NCBI GenBank assembly: GCA_023101725.1
Contig: JALJCO010010572.1
Span: forward strand, 62,001-126,000
Direction: 5' to 3'
From: Atherinomorus stipes
Taxonomy: Eukaryota; Chordata; Actinopteri; Atheriniformes; Atherinidae
DNA: 64,000 bases
The notes beneath the pieces are model-generated. The model made no database searches and was not told the DNA's origin. It saw nothing but the letters and a program-made list of their open reading frames with translations. A program made the translations under genes and the position numbers. This document shows, piece by piece, positions 1 to 11,624 of the stretch. Position 1 is the first letter of the stretch. Each line of letters opens with the position of its first letter.

Positions 1-433
1 TTAAATTGTAATTTTGAATATTATACTTTTTTGATGCTTTGAATATGCTTTGAAACTGCCTCATATGATTTGCAAAGCAATTTAAAAATATAGACTTGGT
101 TTAAACAACATGTCAGTGAGATTTTTTTTTATTTAATAATTTCAAAAATTTTAGTGATCTGGATAAGACATGGCACACTGACCGACTGAAAAAAGGAGGA
201 AAAAGATTATTTCCATTCTTAGTCCCATGAGACAAACTGCCTAGGGCTGCTGTTTCAATGCAAACTGTCCTTGAATGTCCCTAGAGGTCCATAAAGCAGG
301 CACAGTTCCTCACAATCATCCGTGCTCTAGCAGTTCAGCCCCACAGAGATAAAAGCCATGATAATAACATCCAACACTCCAACATCTGAGGTTTGGTCAC
401 ACTGATTGTTCCTTATAACAACTTCATCATTGG

Positions 434-435
<2 letters not shown>

Positions 436-483
<48 letters not shown>
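436..483. repeat. (TA)n microsatellite
   Basis: About 24 uninterrupted TA units. Translation of this tract gives a spurious Tyr-Ile repeat. Confidence 0.97.
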
Positions 484-487
<4 letters not shown>

Positions 488-838
488 TTCATGAATTGTC
501 TGTACCGCTTATCCAGCTCAGGGTTGCTGGAGTCTATCCCAGCTATTATCAGGCGAGAGAGGCAGGTACACCTGGACAGGTCACCAGTCTGTCACAAGAC
601 CAACACAGAGAGACAGACAGACAGACAACCATTCACACTCACATTCACCACTAGGGACAATTTAAAGTGATCAGTTAACCTAACATGCATTTGGATGGTG
701 GGAGGAGGCCGGAGCACCTGGAGAGAACCCACATACACACGTGGAGAACGTGCAAACTCCACACAGGAAGGCCACTGTTGGATTTGTTCGGACCCCTCCC
801 CAGCCAGAACTAGCAGCCTTCTTACTGTGAGGCTGCAG
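484..838 (+). repeat. Dispersed teleost repeat, TGTACCGCTTATCCAG family, copy 1
   Basis: The block begins with the header tgtaccgcttatccag, followed by 'gctggagtctatcccag', 'ggtcaccagtctgtcac' and 'cattcacactcacattcac', and ends near 'actgtgaggctgcag'. This order of motifs is familiar from many teleost genomes. Two shorter copies lie at 48106-48245 and 51901-52015. It sits directly against the TA microsatellite. I do not assign a transposon class. Confidence 0.8.
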
Positions 839-3133
839 TATTATCATGAAAATTTATGATCTGTAATTTACAAAATGACTTCCTAATGACATCAAAAGCT
901 CAAAATGACCAGAAACTGGAATAAAATCATCCACATATCTGAGATGTAAGCAGTTTAGTTTTTGCATGTCCTGCACGTGTTGCTGGATATCGGCTGACAT
1001 GTCGGTTTGTTAGGATTCATTACTGTCAGACTCTCAAATGTGCACTGACTCCTCAAATAAGCAGCAGCTGCAATTGTTGCTCACATTGCAGTTGCTTTGT
1101 TGACAACATGGAGCAAAATCTTCAGACTAGATGGAACTAAATTGCTTTTTCAAGCTGAAAATAGGCCCTTTTTTGTTCGAGCGCAGTTCAGATGTGCTCC
1201 TCTTTCTGCAGACCACACATCCAACATGTCACAGTATAATCATCCTATTCTTCTGTACTTTTTATTGAGATGACCACAGAAACATGTATACAGTACGTGA
1301 GTTGAAGGAAGATTGTGATAACAGCTCTCTAAAATAAAAGATTTTCTAGTGTTTGACCCAGCATTGTTGCAGATGATTACAGTTAACAGTAGAGACAATT
1401 ATGTACATTTAGCAGTCACTTCAGTCTGGGTATTTAGCAATTTCTCAATTATTACAAAAGGAAATATGCAATCTGTAAGCAGGTAGGCAAGTGTCAGACC
1501 CCAGAGGACGGAGGACTGCACGGATGTGCAAGCAGATCTGCAGAGAGGTTAAAACTTTTAAAAGGACAGGCATCAACACCTTTTCTGTATCAGAATGTGT
1601 GAATCTGTATAAATAATACTGTTTAAAACAAAGCATCAATTTATCTGGACAATAATCAGCATCAGACAAAAAAATATTTTAAAAAAGAAAAAAACAATCT
1701 TTTAAAAATGCCGTTTTCCAACTGTGCCTTTCTCTGCTAAGAATGATTTCATTAGTCATACATTAATGCTCCCATGTTGGCAGTATGTGGGAGGTTTGGG
1801 TTGAATCGGTACGCATAAAGAGAGAGAAATATGGAGGAGAGAGGGCTGGAGTGGGTGGAGGAGCAGGGAGGTTAGGAGTGCTGTAAGTGTCTCTTTTCAA
1901 ATCTGTAACGCAGCAGCAACAAATGCTGTTTTGGATCCAACCCAGACATCATAATGAAGTATGCGAGCGTGTTTCAAGTGTGAGAGTGTGATATTTCTCA
2001 GGCTGTCAAACTGATTAGCAGGTACAGAGCATTGTTGTTCTATCCGAGAGTTTTCAGATGGCAAACTGAAGGTGAAATGTCCACGGCTGTCAAGAGACTG
2101 ACGGCAAAATTGTGTGTAAAAAAACCCGAAACAGAAAGTGGAGGTGATTTCTGTCGGAGAAGCTGGAATGTTTTGAAGGATGGGGTCACGAGCCTCAGCG
2201 GCCTCATCACTATGATCGACTCAACATCGCCAGCAATGCCAACGGGGGCACTAATTAAATACTGCTGCTATCACGTGCATCCTTAATGGATTCATTAAGA
2301 CATATTTTAGTTGTGTTGCTGCATTCTCGTTTTTAAATACCACAAATTTTTGCTATTTTTTAAAAAGCTTATTATTCTTATTTATTTATTTTTCTAACTT
2401 GATAATGAAGCACAATGTGATTTTTATCAGGGAAGTGTGCATACATACATTTTACATACTTACTGACTGACTGTTTTCCTAGAAAAAAAAAAAGTTTCTA
2501 ATCAAAATGCAAATGAAAAGAATGATAAATTCAACAAAGCTGCAAAGAGAAAGCATAGCATCTGTGTGCGTCTGTGTGCGTAATCCAACATGAAACACAA
2601 GTACAAAATGTCCTGGCTAAAGGAAAATGGTGAAATACTGTGCAAAAAATAAAAATATAAAATATATCACTGGCTTTCTGCAATATTTGTCAAGTTGAAT
2701 CAAACATTAACATTTTGGAAAATAGGGTCATATTTCCATTCATGGCCCATCTAATTCTCATTCTTAGTGTGTCAAAGGTCTTCTGTCCGAAGGGATTATG
2801 GAGGAAGAGTTGCTGAATTCATTTGTGGAGACCCTGATTAGACTCGTATGTAAAACAGTAATATTTTCCCCTCAGTTTTGTCTTCTATAAAACAGTTCAA
2901 TTCCTTTGTGATCCTGCTTAACAAGCATTTAGTAAGCTAATTAGGTTTAGATATTCATAGTTAAGAGGAGTAGCTCTCTACTGTATCTGACTTTCAACAT
3001 GTCAACTGCACGGTTAAAACAACTGAAGCTAAAGTGTTCTCAGTACATTCAGCCTGATATTCCTGTAAAGACGCTGTTTGTGGCATGTTGGGAGCCAGAT
3101 GAGCATGCTGCCATGGATGCAGTTCTACCTAAT
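839..3133. other. No recognised feature
   Basis: AT-rich intronic sequence with a purine-rich patch near 1820-1870. No exon, TIR pair or tandem repeat was seen. The short ORFs here show no family resemblance. Confidence 0.5.
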
Positions 3134-3437
3134 ACAAGACTACAACTAGATTCTTTCAGCATTTTTTCTAATATATATATATATTTTTTATGTGTGAAGC
3201 ACTTTGCGCTACCAATTAGTATGAAAGGTGCTATACAGTATAAATAAAGGAATTTGATTTTTGATTTTAATGCCTCCCTCAGAGGACTTTTTAAAGATTT
3301 GGAAAAGACCCCTGGAAGACCACCATCTCACACTAGCTCACATCTAAAGACAGTTTTTAGTCTGACTGAGATTTTACAAACTGGGAATCTTGCAGGGTCA
3401 CTATTTACAAGACTACAACTAGATTCTTTCAGCATTT
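3134..3437. repeat. Perfect 31-bp direct repeat, 3134-3164 and 3407-3437
   Basis: The two copies begin acaagactacaac and end tttcagcattt, with no mismatch, 273 bp apart start to start. A LINE-like 3' tail lies between them. The right copy does not directly abut that tail, so this is not a simple target-site duplication. Confidence 0.85.
3186..3264 (+). mobile_element. LINE-type 3' tail
   Basis: 'gtgaagcactttgcgctac' followed by 'aggtgctatacagtataaa' and a short repeated tail of ttgattttt units. This is the usual 3' end of L2/Rex-like fish LINEs. Only the tail is recognisable. Confidence 0.6.
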
Positions 3438-3457
3438 GTTCCCATAATCATCATAAT

Positions 3458-4117
3458 TAGGGATGTCCGGATACCGATGCCAGTATCGGTACTCGCTCCA
3501 ATACTAGCCATGGCAGAGAAAACACTGGATTTAATTCCCAACAACAAAAACACGGTAAATTTTGGTGAAAATTGATTGATCTGACACGATACTGTACGTA
3601 TCTATGCTCCTGAAAAGGACGTATCGCATAATGTTTTTATGCTAGCTAATGCTAACAGAGTAAGAGACAAGACGCTGTCGTGTTGCTGAGAGTTAATGCA
3701 GCATGTAGCCTACGTGATCCGTACAGTCCTTAAACAATACCAGAAGCCAAATGTATGAGAAAACAGAAAAGTAGCTACCTTAGCAAAAGTTTTAAAGTAT
3801 TTCTTTTTTACCAATTTTGATAAGTTATAAAAAGATTTGCGTTTCTTATTCCACTGTTGCTCATCAATTATTAAAATCAGTTTCTGGAGATGAATGATAG
3901 TTTAAATTAAAGCACCGATGTAAAAATAATATATCAGAATAACTTTGAGATCTCCAGATAACATACCAATAGGTTATTATTACCTTAGATTACTGTCCAA
4001 CGTTGTAAGTCCAAACATTCAAGCTGCTTTCCATGTTGGCAGATATGAGGTAATTAGGACCAGCACTCTAAGCAATGATGGCACTGCAAGAAGGCGCTAA
4101 AAGCCTGTCGGATAAGT
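3458..4117 (+). mobile_element. hAT-type non-autonomous element, family A, copy 1
   Basis: Starts with the TAGGG-type end 'tagggatgtccggatacc'. It is collinear with 62335-63790: shared blocks include 'caacaacaaaaacacggtaaa', 'tttctggagatgaat', 'gactgtccaac' and 'tttccatgttggcagata'. No right-hand inverted end was seen, so the right boundary is where similarity to copy 2 stops. No coding capacity. This copy is uninterrupted and shows the pre-insertion state of copy 2. Confidence 0.7.
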
Positions 4118-6692
4118 CTATAAGTACCATTAGGCAGTGTAAGCACGGCACAGGAACAATAAAGGAACTCTCAGTCAAAATGATGGAACGCTTCTAAATA
4201 TCACATTTACATCATCAACGCCAATGTTTATCTAGTAAACCTTTCAATTCATATGTATACAATGTTTTTAAAGAGTCCGCCCCTCACTCTAAAGATTTAA
4301 ACAGCATTAACAGCAACAATTGTGGTTTGTAGCTGTTACAGGAATTTCAAAGTAGACAGCAAAGTAAAGATCTGCCCTGAGCAGGAGTGTAAAATTATTT
4401 CTTAGTATCATGTTCATTTGTACTTTGGGGTTTCAGCAGTTTTGCTGTTCCTCTAGCATAGCTGAAGTTTATCCTACATGACAGATTTTCATTATCTCCA
4501 GATTTTTACATGAGGCTGACATTGCTGCCCGATAATGATCAGAATGCTGAGTAATATCTGCTCTTTATGTTGTCATCTTAATCCCACCGTGCAGCCATAC
4601 TGTCAACAACAGCTGCTGTAATAGTATTGACACGTTGAACGTGCTTTACAATGGCTTCTGTAATTTTCTTAGTAGTTTCTGTTTCTCTATATAGAAACTA
4701 ATCACATTAAAAAATAAAATGAAACGTGCCAGCAGATGGTTCAATCTGTTGCACAGTACGGTGGTGCTGCAATAAGTGCACATTGTGACTCATTCAACAG
4801 TCCCGCTGTGCCACGAGTGAATCTGTTACAGTTACACTTTGGAGTTTCAGGAACACCTGCTGATGTCTTGCCTCCTTTTACAACACAAAACTGATGTTTT
4901 TATATTAGAGAATTCCTTTGATGAGCCCTATAAGCCCCAAGCGTTCGCAGGCTAAATGTCACAGCTTGAGAAAGGAGGCAAGTCGATGAGCAAGCCGAGG
5001 GTCATTGCTAGTTCAGACATGTCTCCAATAACAGCAGGACAGAGGAAATAGAAGGCTATCTGAGGTTTTAGAAAGCAGATATTACATATGAACTTCTCAT
5101 CTTTTTCCTGTAGTCCTGGTTTATGTTTATATCATCAAAAGCAAGGACTAGTTCCCTGTTGTTTGGTGGGCCGATCATCAGTTAGACTTTTTAATGTCTA
5201 GAAACCTCAAGAGTAATTCCCTTTTCTAGCAAATGAGTGTCTTCTTACAAGCTTGGTCATTATTAGCACATTAGTATGCAGTTAAAAGAATGGCTCTGCA
5301 ATACCATGTTCCTCTAGTTGTAGGCTCCTGAATCATTTTGAGGACGACTGTATGTACAGCATTTATGTATGCAACAGAGCTTTGTATGATAAAAACATTG
5401 GAATGTCAGTGGTGGATTTCCTTGTATGGTATCTACGCTCTATGAAACTGCTGTCTCACTAAGGGGACATTTGACTGACACACAGCAGATGTTGTTTTGA
5501 CCAGAGGATGGATTAAAGCTGTAGCTACGTATAACTTATTGACATTTAATAATGATACAGGGTGAGCTAGATACTGACGTCATCCTGGAATATAAAGGAG
5601 CTTCACACTAGAAAACGGGGTCTGTCCCTCTGAAAACTTGTCATGAACAATATCTGTGTATGATTAAATGGGACACACCTTTTACACCACCAGAAGCCGT
5701 CTCGAGCAATTCATTTCATCCACGACATGTCATGTGTAAGAAAATATAAATACAGGTGTGTGCATCTCCAGGTACTGTATGCCCACACCTACCTAAACTG
5801 TGACTCCCATGTGAAAGACCTCTTTTTAAATATAATTACTGTAATGCCTGTTACCTGTTAGTGTTCAAAGCTGGCAGTTATTCTCTTGTCCCCACAAGAG
5901 AATAACTGGAGTAATAAAGGTTTGATAAAGCCCAACAATCTCCCCAACAGAACAATAAACGTCCACCTGCATTTATCTTTTACACACCACAAAATCTCAA
6001 ATTAAGTCACCTCATTGCCATCCTTTCACACATTCAGCTTTGTGACCTAAAATACTAACAAATATGTCACAGCTGCTTCAAGGCTCTGGAACTACGAAGT
6101 CGCACCTGCCTGTGGTGAATTTACAGGAAAATGGGTTACACCTACACAATTACTTCATAGAAGTCATGCAGAGAGAGGAGCACATCAGCTCATACACACA
6201 AAGTTTGTACCTTTGAGTTGGAATATTTTTCACTGCAGCCATTATTGGTAAAATGATGGAAAATATCTCTCTTTGGTTTAATCCAAAATCTTCATGAAAC
6301 ACAATCATTTCTTTTCTTAGTGTTCCTCCTTTTTCTTAGTCACTATTTTGCATGCAGTGGACTCTATCAATGTTTTAAATACAGCCGCAAAAAAAAAAAA
6401 AAAGAATCATACTTTTTTGCTACAATAAAATGAAAATAGCAACAAAATCCTGCTAATCAAATGCACTTTACTGGTCATTAGCAAGTGCAAGCACCTGATG
6501 AGTATTATGCGCACCAAACACCAAAACGCGCTGCGAGTAGGTTCAACGCTCCTTGACGTGCATTTACATAGACTTTGTATAATCGTATGTGGATTAATCA
6601 GAGGGCATGACGTAACACTTAAAAGATAAAACCCAAACTGTCTCCTTGGATTTTCTAAATCTGAAATCAATGCATAGAATAGGAATGTGCTA
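4118..6692. other. Mostly featureless intronic sequence
   Basis: Apart from the hairpin at 5875-5908 and a short poly(A) run near 6390, no gene, TIR element or tandem array was seen. Confidence 0.5.
5875..5908. repeat. Perfect 15-bp inverted repeat with CCCC loop
   Basis: Left arm cagttattctcttgt (5875-5889), loop cccc, right arm acaagagaataactg (5894-5908). The arms pair without mismatch. It lies in otherwise ordinary sequence. Confidence 0.95.
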
Positions 6693-6893
6693 CTACGGTC
6701 CTATGGAGCGGCATCCAGCAGGTTTTAGATGTTTCTCTGCAACGTTACACTAGACTGGGACATAATCAGCAGACTTGTGCAGAGCTTGATGTTAAGTCTG
6801 CTAATTACTCATTGACCTGTATTTGGTGTGTTGGAGCATGGAAACTCCCTAAACCCACAGGGCGATCCCTGAGGACCAGAGTTGCCCATCCCT
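6693..6893. mobile_element. Common teleost foldback element ('ggcaactctggtcctc' family)
   Basis: On the minus strand it reads 'cagggatgggcaactctgg', then 'tccatgctccaacacacc', and later 'aaacatctaaaacctgctgg'. These are the hallmark blocks of an abundant short hAT-like foldback repeat in fish. A small related fragment lies within 49540-49620. No coding capacity. The roughly 380 bp after it, up to 7275, show nothing else. Confidence 0.7.
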
Positions 6894-7275
6894 GGTGTGG
6901 ACGCATGTCACAACACACAAACATACATATTTTTATACAGTATCTCTTCAGCAACAAAAAAGGCCTACATGTACTGTGTTATCTTTGAAGGCTGCTAGAT
7001 TGTGTCAGATAAAACCCATAGAGGCAATATACAAGTTCGAATTTAGTCAATCTGTTGAGAATCTAAATTTTGCTCTATGATGAGCTTTTTTTTGTCTTCA
7101 CAGATTCCTGATAAAACATTATACCACTTCAAATGCTAAATATTTTTTTTTACTTGCTTGTTACTGTCTCTTCTTGGAAGACAGTTGCCTGCTACCATCA
7201 AATGTTAATGACAAGAGCAAGAAATTAAAACCAAAGAAATTGTGGGCTTTTATCAATTATAGTATATATATATAT

Positions 7276-7572
7276 TAGGGCTGGGAAAAAAATCGATACA
7301 CTGAAATATCGCGATATTTTCATATGCTGATATCATATCAATATGTAAAAATGTGGTATCGATCTGTTTTACTAATGAAATCTTGCGAGATTTCGTTGTT
7401 CAGTCAAGAAATCTCACGGGTTTTCGTGAAATCTCATGAGATTTCACCATTATCTTACGAAATCTCGTGAGATTTCGTTGATAAAATAGATCAATATTGC
7501 ATTTTTGAATCTCTATATGAAATCTGCTTATGAAAATATCGCGATATTTCAGTGTATCGACTTTTCTCCAAG

Positions 7573-7577
<5 letters not shown>
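7276..7577. mobile_element. 302-bp foldback element with TAGGGCT ends
   Basis: The ends are 'tagggctgggaaaaaaatcg' and, on the opposite strand, 'tagggcttggagaaaagtcg'. Both arms continue into 'atacactgaaatatcgcgat', so the whole element folds back on itself. Its middle holds repeated near-palindromes of the type gaaatctcrtgagatttc. It is flanked on both sides by TA microsatellite, so the target was a TA tract. No ORF. Confidence 0.85.

Positions 7578-7632
<55 letters not shown>
7576..7632. repeat. (TA)n microsatellite
   Basis: About 28 TA units between the foldback element and the next TAGGG-ended sequence. Confidence 0.97.
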
Positions 7633-7635
<3 letters not shown>

Positions 7636-7641
7636 ATATAT

Positions 7642-8070
7642 TAGGGGTGTCACGATTCTCCAAATCCTTGATTCAATTCAATTTTCAATGTTAGGGTCAC
7701 GATTCGATTTGATTCTCAATTTTTTTTCTCTTTTCCTGACAGCAGACAGGCCTATGTCATTATTAGACTAGTCTAGTCGATAATCATTGGTTTATTCATT
7801 AAATTTTTTAACAAACACAAAACATAAAGAATAAAACAGTTCTATAAGGGCATGAAGCCTTCAAGTGTTTGAAAGATACAACACTGTGCTCAGTGCTTTG
7901 TATCATATCATCAACATGATATGAATAACAAACAAAGTTTCATAAAACACAATAACAGGAAATTATAGGACAAAACAGCACACACTGCAGCACAGCCACT
8001 TGGAGTGAAATAAGATGAAGTGAAATGTTCTACAGTTACATGAGATACATACGAATCAGCAACAATCTCA
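7642..8070 (+). mobile_element. hAT-type element, left end only
   Basis: Begins 'taggggtgtcacgattctcc' followed by repeated gattc/gattcaattc motifs, a common teleost hAT-derived terminus. No matching right end (gaatcgtgacacccc) follows, so this copy looks 3'-truncated. The right limit is approximate. Confidence 0.55.
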
Positions 8071-8629
8071 AGAAAATCTTCCATTCAAACAAATAACGGC
8101 ATACGGCAGCTTATGATTTTTGCTGGACTGTTACACAAGACTGGGGCTCAAGTCCCACGTGGCACTGGTGGGTAAGATTAACACATCAAAACTATCTGGT
8201 TCGTTTTAAAGGTAGAGTCCGAAGTCCCCCCACCGTTTCTGTTTGCAAACAGCAGTATTCGAACTTCGCCCCCCCCCTCAGGCTAATGGCCGCCTCGTTC
8301 TTCAAACTATTCAGCTTCGAGCTTCTCCTTCAGAGCTCAGAAGCGGGTAAAAGCCAAACTAGCATGAACCCTGGTTTTCCAATTTGCATTATCTAAAGCT
8401 CTTACCTTTTCTTCGGTGCATCCGCCGTTTTTCTTTCTGTTTTTTTGTCTGCTCCAATCATGAGCTTATTCCCACACAGCGTCATGCGTCTGAGCTCTGT
8501 CATTGGCTGGCGATATAAACAGAAATCTCCACCCAGAAACATCCCGAACACAACAAAACAAAGCTTAAGAGCGAATTACAGGCGGGGGGGGGGAGTTGTA
8601 GATCAGATTCAGTGAAAACTTTAACTCAC
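8071..8629. other. Intronic sequence with homopolymer runs next to the exon
   Basis: Contains a C9 run near 8270 and a G10 run at 8584-8593, about 40 bp from the splice donor. The segment from about 8205 ('aaaggtagagtccgaagtcc') may be another degenerate repeat. No gene was seen. Confidence 0.45.
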
Positions 8630-8816
8630 CATCCAGTGTTGAACTCCACATGTGCGTCAAACAGAGCGACCACGGGGGCCGAGGCTGCCCTCCAGCCGCT
8701 GACTCTGGACCTGATCAAGCCTTCCTGCTTGTCATGGCGGACTACCTTGATGAATCCTGGGCCGTGTTGAGCGTTAGTCTCATCCACAAAGCTCTGCAGG
8801 TGCTCCTTCAGCTCCA
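8630..8816 (-). CDS. galnt18: galnt18-like exon carrying the DxH metal-binding motif
   Basis: Third visible coding exon, 187 bp. It follows a good acceptor (ttctctccag) and ends at donor gtgagt. The frame joins the previous exon through a split Leu codon and leaves two bases of a Trp codon at its end. It encodes part of the GT-A catalytic domain of a polypeptide N-acetylgalactosaminyltransferase, which adds GalNAc to Ser/Thr at the start of mucin-type O-glycosylation in the Golgi. Recognisable segments are ELKEHLQSF, KVVRHDKQEGLIRSRVSGWR and APVVALFDAHVEFNTGW. DAH is the DxH motif that binds Mn2+ in this family. The run 'EGLIRSRVSGWRAA' followed by 'APVVALFDAHVEFN' fits my recollection of GALNT18 better than GALNT8, 9 or 17, but the paralogue call is from memory. 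No frameshift or stop. The lectin domain exons are absent from the window. Confidence 0.93.
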
Positions 8817-9235
8817 CTGGAGAGAAACCCACACACAAACACACTTGGATGTAAAAGGAAACTCAGTGAAGCTTCTTGCAGCTTTGTTCTTATGAGCAAA
8901 GCTCCGACGTCTCGCTCAGTCAAGAAGACAACTAAGTAGTGCTGTGTGCACTTCCATGACACAAAAGCTTACACGTGATGTGTGCGTGTAGAAGGATGCT
9001 GCATGGCTCAGGCTGAACCATGAAAGGTGAGTTTTCCTTTTACTTCACTTTCCAGATGAGAATTTTAAGTTGTTCTAACATGAGAGCATGTTCCTTGTTT
9101 TTAATTCAGGAGAATCTCACAAGGACAAGACAACTACCGGGTATACTGTGTGGTTTACTAATTGTGTGTGCACTACTGTTGTGAAAACAGCTTATTGTCT
9201 CATTTGGATCTGGAGAGAAATGTCCAAAGTCCGGG

Positions 9236-9843
9236 AGAGGGCTGCTCGATAATGGAAAAAAAAAATCATTATCATGATTATTTTGATCAATATTGAAATC
9301 ACAATTATTCAAACAATTATTTTTTAGTTAAACAATGCATTTATTTAGCATTTCTTTCTTTTAAACAAAACTTCATTGATAATTTACGCAAAACTTTCAA
9401 ACTGAAAATAAATATTGGCTACAAATATGTTATTATATAACTGTTTCGCAATGTATAGAATATTAAAAGATAATAAATATACTATGAACATTAAATAAAT
9501 GCAAAGAAAATAAACATGTTTCCAAAATAAACTATGTATCTGTTCTGTCTCTATATATTTGAAGAATAAAATACTTATTTTTATATTAAAAAAATGTCCC
9601 AAAATAAACTTTGCTAAACTTTAGTGCAATGCTAGAACATTCTAAATCTAACATTTTTGTTAATGACGGCCAACAAATTGCCTGGGTGGAAGCCACTGAA
9701 ATTAACTTTAATTTAAGAATAACTTTCATAAATCGTGTAAAGAAAAGTAGAAAAAAATCGTTTCAACTTGATTATAGGGGTTTGGAGATCATTTGTCACA
9801 AAAATTGAAATCACAATCAAATTTCGATTAATTGCACAGCCCG
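9236..9843. mobile_element. 608-bp hAT-type non-autonomous element
   Basis: Left end 'agagggctgctcgataatgg'. The right end on the opposite strand begins cgggctgtgcaattaatcg. Flanks agtccggg and agtcttgg agree at 6 of 8 positions, fitting an old 8-bp duplication. The interior is AT-rich and non-coding. Confidence 0.7.
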
Positions 9844-10674
9844 AGTCTTGGACAACAACTATTTGCAGACAAAGACATTTTGTCATAAAATGGAGCGTAA
9901 AATTTAAAAGAAAGTTGTATTTTCCAGAAACATGAGGTTCATTACATCCCATAAGCCAAATGCTTTGAGTCATATTCAGAATAAGATTAATCTGAGTCAT
10001 GACCTGATATCACTGCAGCTTCCCCGAAAATATCATAATTAACCTTTAAAAACTACAAGCAATTATGTTGCTCCGCCAGCTTTCTTTCATTTTTTTGGTG
10101 TAGAACCGTGTTTCATTATAAGTTCATTATAATTTAAGCAAGCAATTTTAAACGTGGTTTATGTTTTACTGCATCCCACCTCCTCCGCTGCAGATTGTGA
10201 CGTTTATCTCATTTCAGTGATGTTCAAGTCAGAAGACTGACTACTGAAAACATCAAATATGGATCTGATTTAGGACGACTCAGAAAGCAGACTGGGCCCG
10301 ACTTAGAAAAATTACATTTGTGCTGTTCAGAAAAGAAAAAACAGATGCATGAAACATGGAAGAAAAAAGTAATTATCTGTAGTGTCAATGTAGTTTTAGT
10401 GTCTTCCCAGAATGTGTAATATTGATTATTTTGAGTTACACCATAAAAATCCTGCAATGAAACAAACCATTTGAAAAGAATTTAATGATCAGCAATATAA
10501 AAATCAATAGGTTTATTTACGATATGCACCTGTTCTCAGCTGCATTTACATAGATTTTACTCAAAAGTTAAAATCCGCACATCTCTATATTCTGTCTTTT
10601 TAATCTTAAATGTTTTAATTTTAGATCATGCTTCTAATTTTTTGTTCTTAATATATATTTTTCTTTCCATTTTG
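9844..10674. other. No recognised feature
   Basis: AT-rich intron sequence. No exon, TIR pair or tandem repeat was seen. Confidence 0.45.
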
Positions 10675-10765
10675 CACCCTGCTGTAATGCTTATAATGTT
10701 TTATGTAAAGCACTTTGAATTGTCCTGTACATGAAATGTACTGTACAATTAAACTTGCCTTGCCT
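10675..10765 (+). mobile_element. LINE-type 3' tail
   Basis: 'ttttatgtaaagcactttga' then 'gtactgtacaattaaacttg' and a short cttgcc repeat. This is the typical 3' end of a fish LINE. No coding part is recognisable upstream. Confidence 0.55.
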
Positions 10766-11029
10766 TACGAACAGCATCATAGACATCTGATAGAAACCAG
10801 TGATGCTGCTGCACATCAATCGCACCAAGTTAGAGTGAGCTCCGATGGATCTGCTGGTTGTTTCACTGAAGGTTCAACCTACGTTTATTTCACCTGTATG
10901 GATCAGCATGAGCCTCCGTCACAACCTGGAAAACACGTGATCACGAAGCTGGTAGAGGTGAAAACATGCCTCCCATTTGAACAGCGTCTGATGGACTGTG
11001 AGCCGCAAAAAAACGTTTTACAAAAAGAC

Positions 11030-11624
11030 TAGGGCTGCACCGATTGATCGGCCAGCCAATTGATCGGCTCCGATTTCCTTAATTTTGGGGGATCGGGGAT
11101 CGGCCGATCAATAAATGTAAAACCGATCTTATCTACCGATCATATTTACTTCGGCTAAAGTCACTTTTGGTGGTTTACGTTTTGTTAGTTTGTCTTGTAG
11201 ATTATTTTATTTATTACTTATACCATATTATATGCATTGCAAAATAAGCAAAATACTGTTGTGAAGTTTATTTTTAGTAAGAGGGTCAAAGCCAGTTTGA
11301 AATGCAACCAGTTGAGCTAGTTTTGTGTTTAATAATGTGAAAAATGAGACTGAAGGAATGGAAATTACACTTTTGTAGTTTAGACTACAATACTTGCAAA
11401 TTTTCATTTATATTTAAGAACAGTAGATCGTGCAGTTAAAACTAGTTTGCATTGTACTACAGGTACTGTACTGTTTATTAATAGAACAAAATTGGTACAT
11501 TGACGATGTTTGCTGTCAATTTTTAAGAAAAATTGGTATCGGCATAAATCGGTATCGGTGGGTCAGAATTCTTAAAGATTGGCGATCGGTGATCGGCCAG
11601 AAAACTGCAATCGATGCACCCCTA
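11030..11624. mobile_element. 595-bp hAT-type element with perfect 8-bp target duplication
   Basis: Left end 'tagggctgcaccgattgatc'. The right end on the opposite strand reads taggggtgcatcgattgcag. It is flanked by aaaaagac at 11022-11029 and again at 11625-11632, an exact 8-bp target-site duplication as made by hAT transposases. Repeated gatcggc motifs lie near both ends. No transposase is encoded, so movement would have needed a partner in trans. The intact duplication suggests a fairly recent insertion. Confidence 0.92.

Larger units (their letters stand above)
1..8629 (-). other. galnt18: Intron downstream of the third visible galnt18-like exon
   Basis: The gene runs on the minus strand. 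A strong donor (gtgagt) starts this intron at 8629. I looked on the minus strand for the next catalytic-domain exon of this family (the part holding the WELW-type motif) and found none, so the intron probably continues past the left edge. Its repeats are listed separately. Confidence 0.7.

Noticed and set aside
436..654. Tyr-Ile-rich ORF
   Set aside because: Translation of a TA microsatellite running into a dispersed repeat. The same applies to frames over 7505-7771 and 7400-7663.
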